Positions 35,824 to 47,922 of a DNA stretch of 64,000 nucleotides are shown here, piece by piece; the first letter of the stretch is position 1; the number at the start of each line of letters is the position of its first letter. Under the pieces are notes generated by a model. The model was not told where the DNA came from. It saw nothing but the letters and a program-made list of their open reading frames with translations, and did not search any database. The DNA comes from Antedon mediterranea (Eukaryota; Echinodermata; Crinoidea; Comatulida; Antedonidae), in contig NC_092671.1 of NCBI RefSeq assembly GCF_964355755.1, positions 39,573,304 to 39,637,303 of the forward strand. The letters are read 5' to 3'. Both the position numbers and the translations under genes were made by a program.

Positions 35824-38800
35824 ATGAAGGTGTTTCTGTTAGCCGCGCTGTTGGGGTGCGTGTTGCTCCTGCAAGTACGCGCTGAATCGCAGTCGTCTGA
35901 CCTGCAGGACGATCAAAATGAAGTCAATTCTCTTGACCTGAAGGTAAACCCAGATTTGGAATCAGCTGACACCAGTGAAGTCGACAAAGACATGTTGGCC
36001 TCATCAGGTTTAGATAACGCACAAGAAATTAGTAAAAGATGTCGGCGACGATCCTTTAGACGCCGTTACAGACGTCGATTTCGTTGCCGTAGACGACGTT
36101 ACAGACGTCGAATAATTAGACGTTCTCGACGACGATACAAAGTACGACGCCTCCGAGTCCAATATTATTGGCGCAGTGGTCGATTCTACAGACTGTGTAG
36201 ACGTGGTCGTCGTACGTATTGGCGTCGTGTAACTTTCAGATGTCGAGGTGGACGTTTCTACTGCCTATACCGACATGGACGTCGACGATATTGGCGCATA
36301 ATGCGTGCATACGTGCGTAACAGACATGTATATGTTCTTCGAGGACGTCGATATATCAGAACATCCACAGTGGTTTCCTCAAGTAGAATTGTCACAAGAA
36401 CCAGTACTGGTGGATATCTCGTTTGGCGTAACAGGCGTTTGTATTTCCGAGTTCGTTATGGGCGTCGTTGGATATGGCGTGTTGTTCGATACAGATGGAG
36501 CCATCGTCGACTATATTTCTATTGGGGAAGAAGATGGCGATTGGTAAGGTGCTACAAACGTGGGGGACGAATGTTCTTCTACCGCAATGGTCGCTACTAT
36601 ACCGGTGGCAGAAGAAGACCAGTGAACCTGTACTTCCGAGGACGACGTCTCTTCTGGACAACCGTCTACCGTGGACGAAGAACATGGCGTCCAGTTCGTT
36701 ATCGATGGATCCGTCATCGTCTATACTTCTACCCAACGTTTGGCCGTCATCGAAGATGGCGCCCTGCTCCAGTTTATTACCGCAACGGTTATATATATGT
36801 CTTCACCAATGGTCGTTACCGTCGTACTGGTACATACCACCCACTCAACCCAAGACGTATAAATATTAATCTTTACTGGCGTGGAAAAAGACTTTACTGG
36901 ACTACAATTTATCATGGACGAAGAGTATGGCGTCCCGTGCGTTACAGGTGGTCCCACCATCGTCTATATTATTACCCACTATTTGGTAGCCGTCGAAGAT
37001 GGCGTCTAGCACCGGTGTACTACCGCAATGGATATGTTTTCTTTTACCGAAATGGCCGCTATTTCAAACGAAGGTTCAGATTTCCTCAACCTCAAACAAC
37101 AGTGTTTTTGTTCTGGCGAGGCAGACGCCTATACTTCAGATGGGTATCACATGGTCGTGTTAGATGGCGAGTGGTGAATTATCGCTGGCGCAATCACCGT
37201 CTGGTGTACTACATGCCATTCGGGCCACATCGTGGCTGGCGTATTGCACCAACATATCAACGAAATGGTCACATTTATATCTACCACAACGGTCGGTATT
37301 TTATAAGTGGAGGCGGTCACCCACACGTCCCCCATAGACCAAGTCGTCCCATGTTTGTTTGGCGCGGTGGCCACCTGTACTATCGATATCGCCGTGGAAA
37401 CCGCTACTATTACCGTATTGTGACAACCAAACGATACCATGGACGGTACTTTTATTACTACGGCAACACATGGCACATGCTAACGTACTACTACATGAAT
37501 GGAGTGTCATACTACTTCCATAATGGTCACTACCTTGTCAAGCATAAAACAGTGATAAAGTATCATCATCATCATCATTATCATCACCATTATCACACAA
37601 GGTTCCATACTAAAATAGTCAAACATCATCACCATCACCATCATGTAAAAATACACAGGATACACCATAACAAATATATCCACCATAAGATAGTACACCA
37701 CCGTGTGGTAAAGCACTACCGATATAAAACAATACACCACCATCATATAAAGCATGTTCACCATCACATACATCACCGTCGTGTTGTAAACCATCTTCGT
37801 ATTAGACACCACTACATCAAACACCATAAATACTATACCCATCACCATCACCATTACCGGCACGTGCACCATCGCCATCACCATCATGTTTACAGAAATC
37901 ACGTGATAACTCGTCATATCAAACGATATCATCACCGATATATCACTCGACTTCATCATCATTATCGTCATTTCCATCACGTAGTAAACCATCATAAGTA
38001 CGTCAACCATGTGAAATATAGACACAGATACGTGAAACACCATCGACACTTTACACATCATCACCATCACTACCGCCATGTTCACCACAAGGTTCACCAC
38101 CATAGATATATAAATCATGTGCGCTACCGACACCAATATATTCGACGTCATCGACGCTTCACCCACCACCATCATCGACATTTCCACATTCACCATCGTA
38201 TACACCACCATAAATATATAAACCACGTCAGTGTACGACACGTGAACATAGTTCGTCATCGTCATCTTGTCCACAACCATCACCATTACCACCATTACCA
38301 TCACAGACACCATCACCATCGGTACATCAACCATGTTAGCACAAAACATATTTATGTAAAACATAACAGATACCTTACCCATCATCACCACCACTACCAC
38401 CATTTCCATCACAGAATACACCACCACCGGTATATCAACCACGTTATAAACCGACACAAATATATTCGACACCATGTCCACTTGACTCATCATCATCACC
38501 ATTACCATCACTACCATCACCGACACCACCACCATAAGTACGTCAACCATGTGTTGGTACGTCACAAGTACGTCAAACATAACAGATATCTGACTCACCA
38601 CCATCATAAATTCATTCACATTCATCATAGAATACATCATCACCGTTATGTCAACCATCTCCGTATACGTCATCGGTACGTGAAACACCACACGCACATC
38701 ACACTTCACCATCACCACCACTACCATATTCACCATAGGATCCATCATCATCGAATTGTCAACCATGTAATTACCCGCCATCACTACATCCGGCACCATC

Positions 38801-41800
38801 GTTACTTGACCCATCACCATCACCACTACCATCATATTCATCACCGCCTCCATCACCATCGGTACATAAACCATGTGATCACAAAACAACATTATATCAA
38901 GCATCATGTTCATATAACCCATCACCATCACCACTACCACCACATCCACCATAGATTGCACCATCACCGTACCTACACACACGTACTTACCCGCCACAGA
39001 TACATCAAGCACCACCGTTATTTCACCCATCACCATCACCATTACAAACATTACCACCACAGAATTCACCACCATCGTTACATTAACCATGTACTAACAC
39101 GCCATCGAAACCTGTACCGTCACCGACATGTGACCCACCATCACCATCATTACTACCATCATCACCACAGAATACATCACCACCGATATATCAACCACGT
39201 AATTACACGTAACATTTATATCAGACATCACAAGCATTACACTCATCACCACAACCGATTCATCCATATTCAACACCGAATCCAACACCACCGATATATA
39301 AACCATCTCCGTGTTATCTACAAATATCTCTACAAAAACCGTTACATTACACGTAATCATAAACAATACTTTAACATATACCACCGTATTAGGCATAACA
39401 AAATAATTAACCATCTTCGAATTGTTCATAGATATATAAGAACAAATGTGTACCGACATTACAACCATCATAAATACTTCCACTTGCACAAGCATTACCA
39501 TCACCACCGATACGTCAACCATGTCATAACACGTCATCGAAATATATACAGACACCGACACGTGACACACCATCACCATCACTACTACCATGTCCACCAC
39601 AGACTTCATCACCATAAATACATCAACCATATCTTGTACCGACATAAATACATAAAACACCACCGTTATCTGACATACCACCATCACCATTACGTACACG
39701 TACATCACCGTCTCCATCATCACCGTTACGTCAACCACGTGCTCACACGTCACAAGAATATATATCGTCACCGATGGGTAACTCACCACCATCACCATTA
39801 CCGACACATTCATCACCACAGACATCATCACAAATATGTTAACCATGTGATCACACGTCACCATAACGTTTACAGACATCATTACATCACGCACCACCAT
39901 CACCATTACCATCACATCCATCACCGACTCCACCATCACAAGTTTGTAAACCATGTGGTAATGCACCATCGCTATATTAAACACCATCGATATCTGACAC
40001 ACCATCACCACAAATTTATTCATATTCATCATCATATCCAACATCACCGATACGTTAACCACTTGAAAGTACGTCATCGGTATGTTAAACACCACAGATA
40101 TTTGACTCATCACCATCATAGAACAATCCATATCCACCATCGCATACATCATCACCGCACTATTAACCACTTGCTTGTAAGACACCATAATATAGTAACT
40201 CACCGCTACTTGACACACCATCACCACCACTACCGTCACATCCACCACAGAATCAATCACCATAAATACATCAACCATTTGCGAATCCGTCACAAATACC
40301 TATACAAACATCGATACTTGACGCATCACCATCATCACTACCACCACCATCACCACAGAATTCATCACCACCGTGTTATCAAACACTTAAGAATACAGCA
40401 TCGGTATATCAAGACTCACCAATACCTCACCCATCACCACCACCATTACCGCCATATTCATCACAGGATTCACCATCATCGTGTAGTGAACCATTTGCGT
40501 ATCAGACACAAATATATATACAAACATCGTCATGTGACCCACCATCATCACCACTATCACCATCACCACCACACGCACCATCATCATCGCTATGTAAACC
40601 ACCTTAAAATCAGTCACCGATACATAAGAACCAATCGGTACTTGACACATCACCATCACCACTATCACCACCATCATCACATTGTAAACCACCATCGAAT
40701 CGTTAACCACCTTCGTGTCCGACATCGATACGTGAAACACCACACATACCGTACCCATCATCACCACCATTACCATCACTACCACCACAGATTCCACCAT
40801 CACCGTTATATAAACCATGTGCGTACCAAACATGTGTATCATCGTCATCATCAATACCTAACTCATCACCATCACCACTATCACCATTACCATCATAAAC
40901 TGCATCACCACCGCTACATCAACCGTGTCATGGTGCATCATCACTACATCAGACGTAATCGCTACGTAACTCACCATCATCACCACTACCGTCACATTCA
41001 CCACCGACACCATCACCATCGATACATCAACCATATCAGAACCAAACATGTGAACGTATACCGACACCGATATCTAACCCACCACCACCATCGTACCATC
41101 CATCTGCATCACTGGCACCATCATCATCGGTACTTAAACCATATGCACGTGCGCCACAGGTACATCAAGAGGCATATCTACCGAACACGTCACCACCATC
41201 ACTACCGACATTACCACCACCATATTACCCATCATCGTACCGTGCATCATACTAAATTCCACTTGAAGACTATCTATCACCATAAATTTTTAACGCATCA
41301 CCACCATATCTTCAAGACTCTACACCATCACCATCATCATCACCGTACCATCCATCATCGACGAACCATCTACAAGTACAAATACCATCACCACTATAAA
41401 CATCATCACCACCACCACTACCACAAGCACGTGAGTTCATCGCATCATCATTTCCACATGGGATTCCATGGATCATCTTTGAACGTGTTCTTTAGCTGGC
41501 GTGGTGGACATATGTACCATAGAGTACGAATACACGGACGATACACATGGCAGATTGTCAGAACCCGTATGCGAAACCACCACATGTATTATTTCACAAA
41601 CGGTAGATGGTACATCGTTCCCAACTACACCCGTAATGGCCGCTTTTACTTCTATTTGGATGGTCGATACAGTTCCAATCCCATGCCATCCGGTGGCAGA
41701 TTTAGCATCCGATATTTCAGTACAAATGTAAGAATAATCTTCAGAGGTGGACGCATGTATTATCGCTATCCTTATGGCCGAGGCTATCGTCTACGACCCG

Positions 41801-42333
41801 TACGTTTCCGAAGAAGACACGGTCGCTTCTACTACTGGACCGGCAAAACTTGGCAATTCGTTCCTTTCTATAGAATCAACACAACTTACTTCTACTACAT
41901 AAATGGCCGATACTATCCATTCGGTGTCAGTGGTGGTAGTAGCAGCTACAGCAGCTTCAGCAGTGGAAGAATCTCTTTCCATAGACCATACGTATTCTGG
42001 AGAAGAGGTCGTTTCTACTGGAGAACAGTAAGAGGTGGTAAAACATATTGGCGTCCTCTTCGCTACAACCGTTACCGTGGTCACTACCGCTACTATTACG
42101 GACGACGATGGCATTGGGTTAATTACTACGTTAATGGAAACAGATACTACTTCTGGTTAAATAACCGTTACCATTCCGTTCCGTATAATTTCTCTCGTGG
42201 GTTCCATGGGTTCGGTAGATTTAGTCGTGTATACCGCTCATATGTTACAAGAACCGTTGGGCCAATCCACCGCCACTTCGTATCACATCGATATGGTCAC
42301 ATTAGACGATTTATTCATAGATTCCGTCGTTAA
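35824..42333 (+). CDS. Giant secreted His/Arg/Tyr-rich repeat protein, gene 1 (2169 aa; family not recognised)
   Basis: One uninterrupted exon. The start is ATG 35824, right after the acceptor TATTCTTCAG; the open frame extends upstream only into intron. Order: signal peptide (MKVFLLAALLGCVLLLQVRA); acidic segment to about residue 77, ending KRCRRR, a possible dibasic cleavage site; an Arg-cluster; six aromatic/Arg modules of about 70 aa to about residue 578. The module pattern is hydrophobic-x-W-R-G-x-R-L-Y, then W-R-x-V-R-Y-R, then YYRNG or NGRY. From about 579 to 1875 are roughly 36 His-rich repeats of 36 residues (typical parts RYINHVITRH, YLTHHHHHYHHIHHR). Three more aromatic/Arg modules follow, then a basic tail. 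No transmembrane segment, and no Cys in the His block. AATAAA signals at 42442 and 42527. Secretion is well supported; a structural, adhesive or metal-binding role is only inferred from composition. Confidence 0.9.
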   Translation: MKVFLLAALLGCVLLLQVRAESQSSDLQDDQNEVNSLDLKVNPDLESADTSEVDKDMLASSGLDNAQEISKRCRRRSFRRRYRRRFRCRRRRYRRRIIRRSRRRYKVRRLRVQYYWRSGRFYRLCRRGRRTYWRRVTFRCRGGRFYCLYRHGRRRYWRIMRAYVRNRHVYVLRGRRYIRTSTVVSSSRIVTRTSTGGYLVWRNRRLYFRVRYGRRWIWRVVRYRWSHRRLYFYWGRRWRLVRCYKRGGRMFFYRNGRYYTGGRRRPVNLYFRGRRLFWTTVYRGRRTWRPVRYRWIRHRLYFYPTFGRHRRWRPAPVYYRNGYIYVFTNGRYRRTGTYHPLNPRRININLYWRGKRLYWTTIYHGRRVWRPVRYRWSHHRLYYYPLFGSRRRWRLAPVYYRNGYVFFYRNGRYFKRRFRFPQPQTTVFLFWRGRRLYFRWVSHGRVRWRVVNYRWRNHRLVYYMPFGPHRGWRIAPTYQRNGHIYIYHNGRYFISGGGHPHVPHRPSRPMFVWRGGHLYYRYRRGNRYYYRIVTTKRYHGRYFYYYGNTWHMLTYYYMNGVSYYFHNGHYLVKHKTVIKYHHHHHYHHHYHTRFHTKIVKHHHHHHHVKIHRIHHNKYIHHKIVHHRVVKHYRYKTIHHHHIKHVHHHIHHRRVVNHLRIRHHYIKHHKYYTHHHHHYRHVHHRHHHHVYRNHVITRHIKRYHHRYITRLHHHYRHFHHVVNHHKYVNHVKYRHRYVKHHRHFTHHHHHYRHVHHKVHHHRYINHVRYRHQYIRRHRRFTHHHHRHFHIHHRIHHHKYINHVSVRHVNIVRHRHLVHNHHHYHHYHHRHHHHRYINHVSTKHIYVKHNRYLTHHHHHYHHFHHRIHHHRYINHVINRHKYIRHHVHLTHHHHHYHHYHHRHHHHKYVNHVLVRHKYVKHNRYLTHHHHKFIHIHHRIHHHRYVNHLRIRHRYVKHHTHITLHHHHHYHIHHRIHHHRIVNHVITRHHYIRHHRYLTHHHHHYHHIHHRLHHHRYINHVITKQHYIKHHVHITHHHHHYHHIHHRLHHHRTYTHVLTRHRYIKHHRYFTHHHHHYKHYHHRIHHHRYINHVLTRHRNLYRHRHVTHHHHHYYHHHHRIHHHRYINHVITRNIYIRHHKHYTHHHNRFIHIQHRIQHHRYINHLRVIYKYLYKNRYITRNHKQYFNIYHRIRHNKIINHLRIVHRYIRTNVYRHYNHHKYFHLHKHYHHHRYVNHVITRHRNIYRHRHVTHHHHHYYHVHHRLHHHKYINHILYRHKYIKHHRYLTYHHHHYVHVHHRLHHHRYVNHVLTRHKNIYRHRWVTHHHHHYRHIHHHRHHHKYVNHVITRHHNVYRHHYITHHHHHYHHIHHRLHHHKFVNHVVMHHRYIKHHRYLTHHHHKFIHIHHHIQHHRYVNHLKVRHRYVKHHRYLTHHHHRTIHIHHRIHHHRTINHLLVRHHNIVTHRYLTHHHHHYRHIHHRINHHKYINHLRIRHKYLYKHRYLTHHHHHYHHHHHRIHHHRVIKHLRIQHRYIKTHQYLTHHHHHYRHIHHRIHHHRVVNHLRIRHKYIYKHRHVTHHHHHYHHHHHTHHHHRYVNHLKISHRYIRTNRYLTHHHHHYHHHHHIVNHHRIVNHLRVRHRYVKHHTYRTHHHHHYHHYHHRFHHHRYINHVRTKHVYHRHHQYLTHHHHHYHHYHHKLHHHRYINRVMVHHHYIRRNRYVTHHHHHYRHIHHRHHHHRYINHIRTKHVNVYRHRYLTHHHHRTIHLHHWHHHHRYLNHMHVRHRYIKRHIYRTRHHHHYRHYHHHITHHRTVHHTKFHLKTIYHHKFLTHHHHIFKTLHHHHHHHRTIHHRRTIYKYKYHHHYKHHHHHHYHKHVSSSHHHFHMGFHGSSLNVFFSWRGGHMYHRVRIHGRYTWQIVRTRMRNHHMYYFTNGRWYIVPNYTRNGRFYFYLDGRYSSNPMPSGGRFSIRYFSTNVRIIFRGGRMYYRYPYGRGYRLRPVRFRRRHGRFYYWTGKTWQFVPFYRINTTYFYYINGRYYPFGVSGGSSSYSSFSSGRISFHRPYVFWRRGRFYWRTVRGGKTYWRPLRYNRYRGHYRYYYGRRWHWVNYYVNGNRYYFWLNNRYHSVPYNFSRGFHGFGRFSRVYRSYVTRTVGPIHRHFVSHRYGHIRRFIHRFRR

Positions 42334-42441
42334 ATTTCTATCATAAACGACAACGTTTAGCAATCAAATGTATTAAACTACCAACAACCAATCCAAATAA
42401 TACAAACTATATGAGGTTCTTGTTTTGGCCAAAATAGAAAG

Positions 42442-42537
42442 AATAAAACTATTCAACAATATTTGATTTGTAAACAACAACCATTTGGAGGGATATATTC
42501 TCTTGTGTAGGAATAGAGAGATATTAAATAAAATAAA
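42442..42537 (+). promoter_or_regulatory. Polyadenylation signals of giant gene 1
   Basis: AATAAA at 42442-42447 and overlapping AATAAA copies at 42527-42537, 110-200 bp after the stop codon. Confidence 0.6.
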
Positions 42538-42539
42538 GT

Positions 42540-45500
42540 GAAACGAAACAAAATGCAATATTTGTCATTGTCTGTTTTCTGTGTCTGTCATTTTCAAGTC
42601 TCTGCCTCCCCTTCTCTGTCATATACTTCACTCACATTTCCAAATATAAGTTGATAATAAATAAAAATAAACACTATACTATGTATTGTGGAGATAAAAA
42701 AAACGATACATATACCGTATACGTGATACTCATAATATGAGGGGAAACATACGGGTTAAGCGGCCAACCCCTATTCATGATTGCAGAATCTTTAGAGGAA
42801 CCGACAGACGAAATAGTATATTTTTTCGTTTTTAGAATATGTGGTAGTGTAGTTACATATTACAGGTAAGTCGTTTATATTACACACTCATAACAAAAAT
42901 CGCTTTACAACATTTTGAGAAAAAGATACAAATTATTTTTCCTTTTCAATCATGACAATGTCACTTACCACAAGCTGGAAAACAATGAAAATGTCACATA
43001 ACATCATAAGCATGAAAACAAAAAGTTTTCTGAGCATGAGCAGAGTGATTTCAATGACTTGGGCGTATTTTCAATGGACACGTGTTGATACAACAAGTAT
43101 CAATGAGGGTGACTCAGTGACATGTAAGTAATACCCTGGCATGCAGGTAAAAGCCAATTGACAACAATTGAAAATCATCTGTCTCTTACAGTGAGTTCCA
43201 AACAACAAACGCATCCAACATGCATCATTTGACACATTTCTGTAACACCTTTTTATTATTTTTCTGAAAAGACATTCCTAACAAAAATACTGTGGAGAAG
43301 TCTTCATCAATTACTACAAACTCCTGATTCACGATATCAAAACAATGCAAGGAACTAGCTAAAACTAGTTACAGTAACTTTGTCAAATCAATATGTATTC
43401 TTCTCTTTCTAATCTTTTAGTCGGGAGAGCCATTTCGTTTACTGTAGGTATTTCCTTAAATTTATACAACAAAAATATACATAATGCAAAACAATATGGA
43501 CACAAAGAAGCAAGATAAAATCGGCATTATAATTTTTAGAGAGGAGCTATTTTTTATTTTTATTTTTATTATTATTTATTTATTACAGATCATATAACTT
43601 GTCTATATCTACAATAAAACCTAAGGAGACAAAAGCAAAGTAACTCCTAATAGGAGTGTCAACTGATATTGTTTGTCCGTAGTGTTAAAATAATGTATTG
43701 TCCTTCATTCGTTTCAAGGGAAAGCTTATAATGGGTGTCTGAATAGAGGTGTCCCCTGGATAGGAGGTGGTGGGGTGCTACTGTATAACGTTGAAATATT
43801 GTTGCATTAGAGTCATACAACATATTGCTATACTGTTGGTGTTCGACAAATATCCAAAACAGCGACACAGTACTGGTATAATTTTACTGTAATAATTTTA
43901 AGTTGAATATAATAAATAAAGTATTATAGAAGGGCCTACAACATAAATGTTATTCTTTCTTTTCATTTAAAATTTTGTTTCCCTTAAAAAACGTTCACAC
44001 TGTGACACAAACGGTGATTTCATGACTAAAATTCTGTCTACTATCAAACTGGTAGTCATATACCCAAATATGGTAATGATGTGACATCATCATGTCCATA
44101 TATGGTCACACATTTTTTGTCACATCAAGTTTGAGTGTTATACAGAGCTTCAAATATTATTTGCTTACATTGTAAGTTTTTAAAAAAATGTATGTATATG
44201 CATACAAAAAGTCATGATCGTCAATGTCACTGGTTTCTCAGAACCAGTTACCTCACTGGTTTCTCAGAACCAGTTACCAATATGTTGTTACTTTTGTCAT
44301 AGCTATGCACCCAAGAGCTTGCTTATTCGCAGAGTTTCAATAATATTTTACTGTAATAATAATCCCTTTTTAAAATTATTCTAATTCCACGTATTAGTGT
44401 AAAAATTAATTAGGTGAAAACAAATTTTACTTGAATGAACCGAGCTAAGTTTATGCTGTATAAAGAGGGACGTGGCTCGACAGATGGGCAAATGACACTT
44501 AAAAACACTTGTTTAGTTTCGTATAAATATTGCCATCTCTACCATATGTTACAAGTTTTAAGTAATGCTTTATAAACATCATAACGCATTCTTTTTTTAA
44601 AGGTTTTTTTGTATTTTCATATTTGTTGTAACTTTACTTTGTGAACTAATGTAGAGGCCCAATGATACTAAGGTCGTATCTGTAAGAAGCATCCGAGTTA
44701 AATATTGAATAGATGGCGTCGACAGGCCTACTGATAGATAGTGACACAAATGCAAATGTATAGTCATAGGTTATGAGGAGCTCCACCTTTTAGTCTATAT
44801 AGTCAACAACCTTGAATCCTCCTCCTCTCATTAGCTATCGTCAAACATCTCTAACATCACATTATAGCTATTAAATAAGACATTGCTGAATGTACCATCC
44901 TTTAATTAAATTCTTCTTGAATCATAATATTGATACTCATTTTTATATAAGACAAAAATACTAATATTCATTTTTGTCTGTAGTTCGTTGATGAACCTTT
45001 AGTGGGTTGTGACCCGGTCTTGTACTGAGGACTACTTGACATCTATAGATATTACACAACATCTGGACATATATTAGGCCTTCTCATTAGAATTTTAGAT
45101 ATTTTGGATTGGGTCTGAGGGGAAGACTGTTTAGTTTTATTTGTAAATTGGTCAACTTATCTCATTTTCCACCTTAGTTAACTATTTATCATCTTCTTTT
45201 AAAGTAACTTATTTTGTTTGTTTTTTTGTTATTTTGATTTTGAATATTTTCTTATTGTTGTTCGGGTTTTTAAGCTTTGCTTATGTTTAGTACCCTTTTC
45301 CATAACATTTTGATGACATATTGTTTCCTTATAACTTGTTCATGTCTCTTATTTTGACTGTCTATTACTCTTCTCCGTCTGGTGCTACTTTGATTCAATT
45401 TTACTGTGTTTTAAAAAAAAAAAAATCTTTATATATTTTTTTATTTTTGTAAATCCAAAGGTAAATTACTGAAAAATGACTATTCAGTGGGTATTAGTAG

Positions 45501-45850
45501 CTGGATTCCAATGGAGAAATAAAATAAGCAAAAAGCTAAATCAAAACGATAAAATAAAATAGCCAGAAAAATTAGCAGAGCTTTCGGGCAAGACTAGCCC
45601 TTTAACAGTGCAAGTGAGAGTACTTGGACAGAATTGAGAATATAAAGCAGACAAGCGCTGCTTGAGTGGACTAGAATAAAAAAAATAAAAACAAAGGAGG
45701 CACAGGCTGGTTAATAGAGGGTGGAGAGAGTAACAGTAACAAACAATGGTAGATATAAACAATTTAGGAAAATGGAACTTTCGAGAAATTCGAGACTCGC
45801 TTTATAAATTTAACCATTACAAATGACATACAGTAAATTAATCATGGCCA
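42540..45850. other. Intergenic, no gene seen
   Basis: Between giant genes 1 and 2. Contents seen: a T-rich tract near 43550-43590, transposon-like text near 43735-43790 (GAATAGAGGTGTCCCCTGG), a MITE at 44029-44150, and a tandem 25-bp hairpin unit (CTGGTTTCTCAGAACCAG) twice at 44229-44277. Frames of 60-75 codons have no recognisable domain. Confidence 0.5.
44029..44150. mobile_element. MITE with CTGTCTA...TACAGAG ends (diverged)
   Basis: Shares ATATGGTAATGATGTGACATC and CATCATGTCCATATATGG with the copies at 18822 and 47040. Both termini are degraded. Confidence 0.7.
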
Positions 45851-45855
45851 GTTAA

Positions 45856-46374
45856 GTATAATTAATAGAAAACTAAACTAGAGGGTACTCCGAGAGTACA
45901 AACCTCAGCCTCAGTATAATTAATAGAAAACTAAACTAGAGGGTACTCCGAGAGTACAAACCTCAGCCTTAGTATAATTAATAGAAAACTAAACTAGAGG
46001 GTACTCCGAGAGTACAAACCTCAGCCTTAGTATAATTAATAGAAAACTAAACTAGAGGGTACTCCGAGAGTACAAACCTCAGCCTTAGTATAATTAATAG
46101 AAAACTAAACTAGAGGGTACTCCGAGAGTACAAATCTCAGCCTTAGTATAATTAATAGAAAACTAAACTAGAGGGTACTCCGAGAGTACAAACCTCAGCC
46201 TTAGTATAATTAATAGAAAACTAAACTAGAGGGTACTCCGAGAGTACAAACCTCAGCCTTAGTATAATTAATAGAAAACTAAACTAGAGGGTACTCCGAG
46301 AGTACAAACCTCAGCCTTAGTATAATTAATAGAAAACTAAACTAGAGGGTACTCCGAGAGTACAAACCTCAGCC
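45856..46374. repeat. 58-bp tandem repeat, nine copies
   Basis: GAGGGTACTCCGAGAGTAC recurs at 45881, 45939, 45997 and every 58 bp to 46345. Units are nearly identical. Each contains a small inverted repeat, GTACTC-CGA-GAGTAC. Confidence 0.97.
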
Positions 46375-46487
46375 TACTGTAAAATTTCCTTACATAAAAT
46401 GTCACCGGAAAATATCTATATATTTTTACATTTTTTTTTAATTAGTTGTAAGTGTAAATAGGCTAACTGCACACTACAAAGTTGTGG

Positions 46488-46891
46488 ATGAGAGTTTGGT
46501 GTAATGGTTATGTATCCAGCCTCTCACAGTTGAGATCGCTGGTTTAAGCCCCGCTGAGGTTTTTTTTTGTGGACCTTGATCTTTGACCCTGACCCTTCAA
46601 AATTTAACCACAATTACATGATGAGTCATTGGTCTTTGTGGATAAGTTTGGTGAGAATCGGATAAAAACTGTGGTCTCTAGGCAGTAAAATAGGTTTTTG
46701 TTAGTTGTGACCTTGACCTATGACCTTTTCCCTTCAAATTCGAACTCGTCCGAGCTTTTGGGGTATAGATCATTGTGGCCAAATTTGGTGAGAATCGGAT
46801 AAAAACTGTGGCCTCCAGCCTGTTCACAGACAGACAGACACACACACAAACATACAGGGGTGAAAATATAATCTCCTTGGCGGAGGTAATA
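46488..46891 (+). mobile_element. tRNA-derived SINE with conserved 3' hairpin tail
   Basis: Box A-like TTTGGTGTAATGGTTATG near 46495, box B-like CTGGTTTAAGCCCC near 46540. The body has two copies of GGTGAGAATCGGATAAAAAC about 139 bp apart. The tail has CAGACAGACAGACACACACA, then CTCCTTGGCGGAGGTAAT. The same tail hairpin follows the Penelope-like element near 24572. Confidence 0.75.
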
Positions 46892-47738
46892 ACTAGAAAA
46901 TGTATAATACCGTTGTAGTCTTACTGTTGTTGAAGCAAGTAAGCACGTTCACACTGAACCTGGATTGGTTGCCGGATAAAAAATGGCTTCTATACCGTGT
47001 ACATTAGAATCGTTCATACGTTTTGTACAAAACGAAAACTAAAACTCTGTCTACACTATTAAACTATTTTGACAAAAAAAAGTGTGATGTGCCCAAATAT
47101 GATAGTGATATGCCCAAATATGGTAGTGATATGATCATCATCATGTCCATATATGGGCACATCACATACAGTTTGATAGTGTAGACAGAGCTTTAAAATA
47201 ACCCGGAGTTTTCATCAAATTTTCTCCAAAGTCGGGCTCAGGAACGATAATGTCAAACACCGACAATATACGTTCATTCAAATCTGATTCGATGCCTGAA
47301 ACCACTACCGTAGTAGTAAACGTAATGTAATAAAAATAACCAATTTGGAGTGTTCATCATCATCAAAAACAATGAAATGAAGTTTTAAAAAGAAATCAAC
47401 AGGTTCATTTTTATTCACGCTATAGTATGGTTATCTTCTGTAATGTACGAGTTCTTTCAAAAACTCAAACTGGTTTGAATGAGTGTAGACGAAATCTTTC
47501 TATATGACAACTGACGACACAGGAACAAGTCAATTGTGCGCATGCGGGGAAGTTGGAACATGCTCTATATTCGTCTACACAGTTTTAATTGTTTTCATAC
47601 TGTAGTCTATTGGTGGTAGGTCATCAGTTTTAATCAAGCGAAAGCTTCCTAAAACTCCGGGCAAAGTACATTACATTTTAATATTTTCAAGAAAAAAATT
47701 GAAAACAAACAACATAGACCTATCTTCATTTAGTGCAT
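46892..47738. other. Intergenic downstream of giant gene 2; no gene seen
   Basis: Holds a MITE at 47040-47197. A second inverted-repeat element is possible at about 47480-47580 (GTGTAGACGAAAT at one end, ATTCGTCTACAC at the other). Confidence 0.5.
47040..47197. mobile_element. Well-preserved MITE, CTCTGTCTACACTAT TIRs
   Basis: The left end AAAACTCTGTCTACACTAT pairs with the right end ATAGTGTAGACAGAGCTTTA. Internal ATATGGTAGTGATATG words occur twice. It is the best-preserved of five related copies in the window (also near 13616, 18822, 32105 and 44029). Confidence 0.85.
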
Positions 47739-47744
47739 TTTATT
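47739..47744 (-). promoter_or_regulatory. Polyadenylation signal of giant gene 2
   Basis: AATAAA on the minus strand about 180 bp after the stop codon of giant gene 2. Confidence 0.55.
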
Positions 47745-47922
47745 TCGAATGCTTTTAATCGATATTGAACATTTTCCTCAAATTTATAAACAATATGATT
47801 TGACAATATCACTGGATATTTTTACTGTATTTTTCAGAATTATTACCATTTATGGCTTTTGATCTTATTCCAGCGTTGAATATATTTAGAAATGATTATT
47901 TGCTATCTAGATATTATATTCT

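Noticed and set aside
37507-41067. Long Met/Val-rich frames opposite the His block of giant gene 1 (up to 527 codons)
   Set aside because: CAC and CAT codons read GTG and ATG in antisense, so stops are rare by composition. No domain, start context or splice signal supports them.
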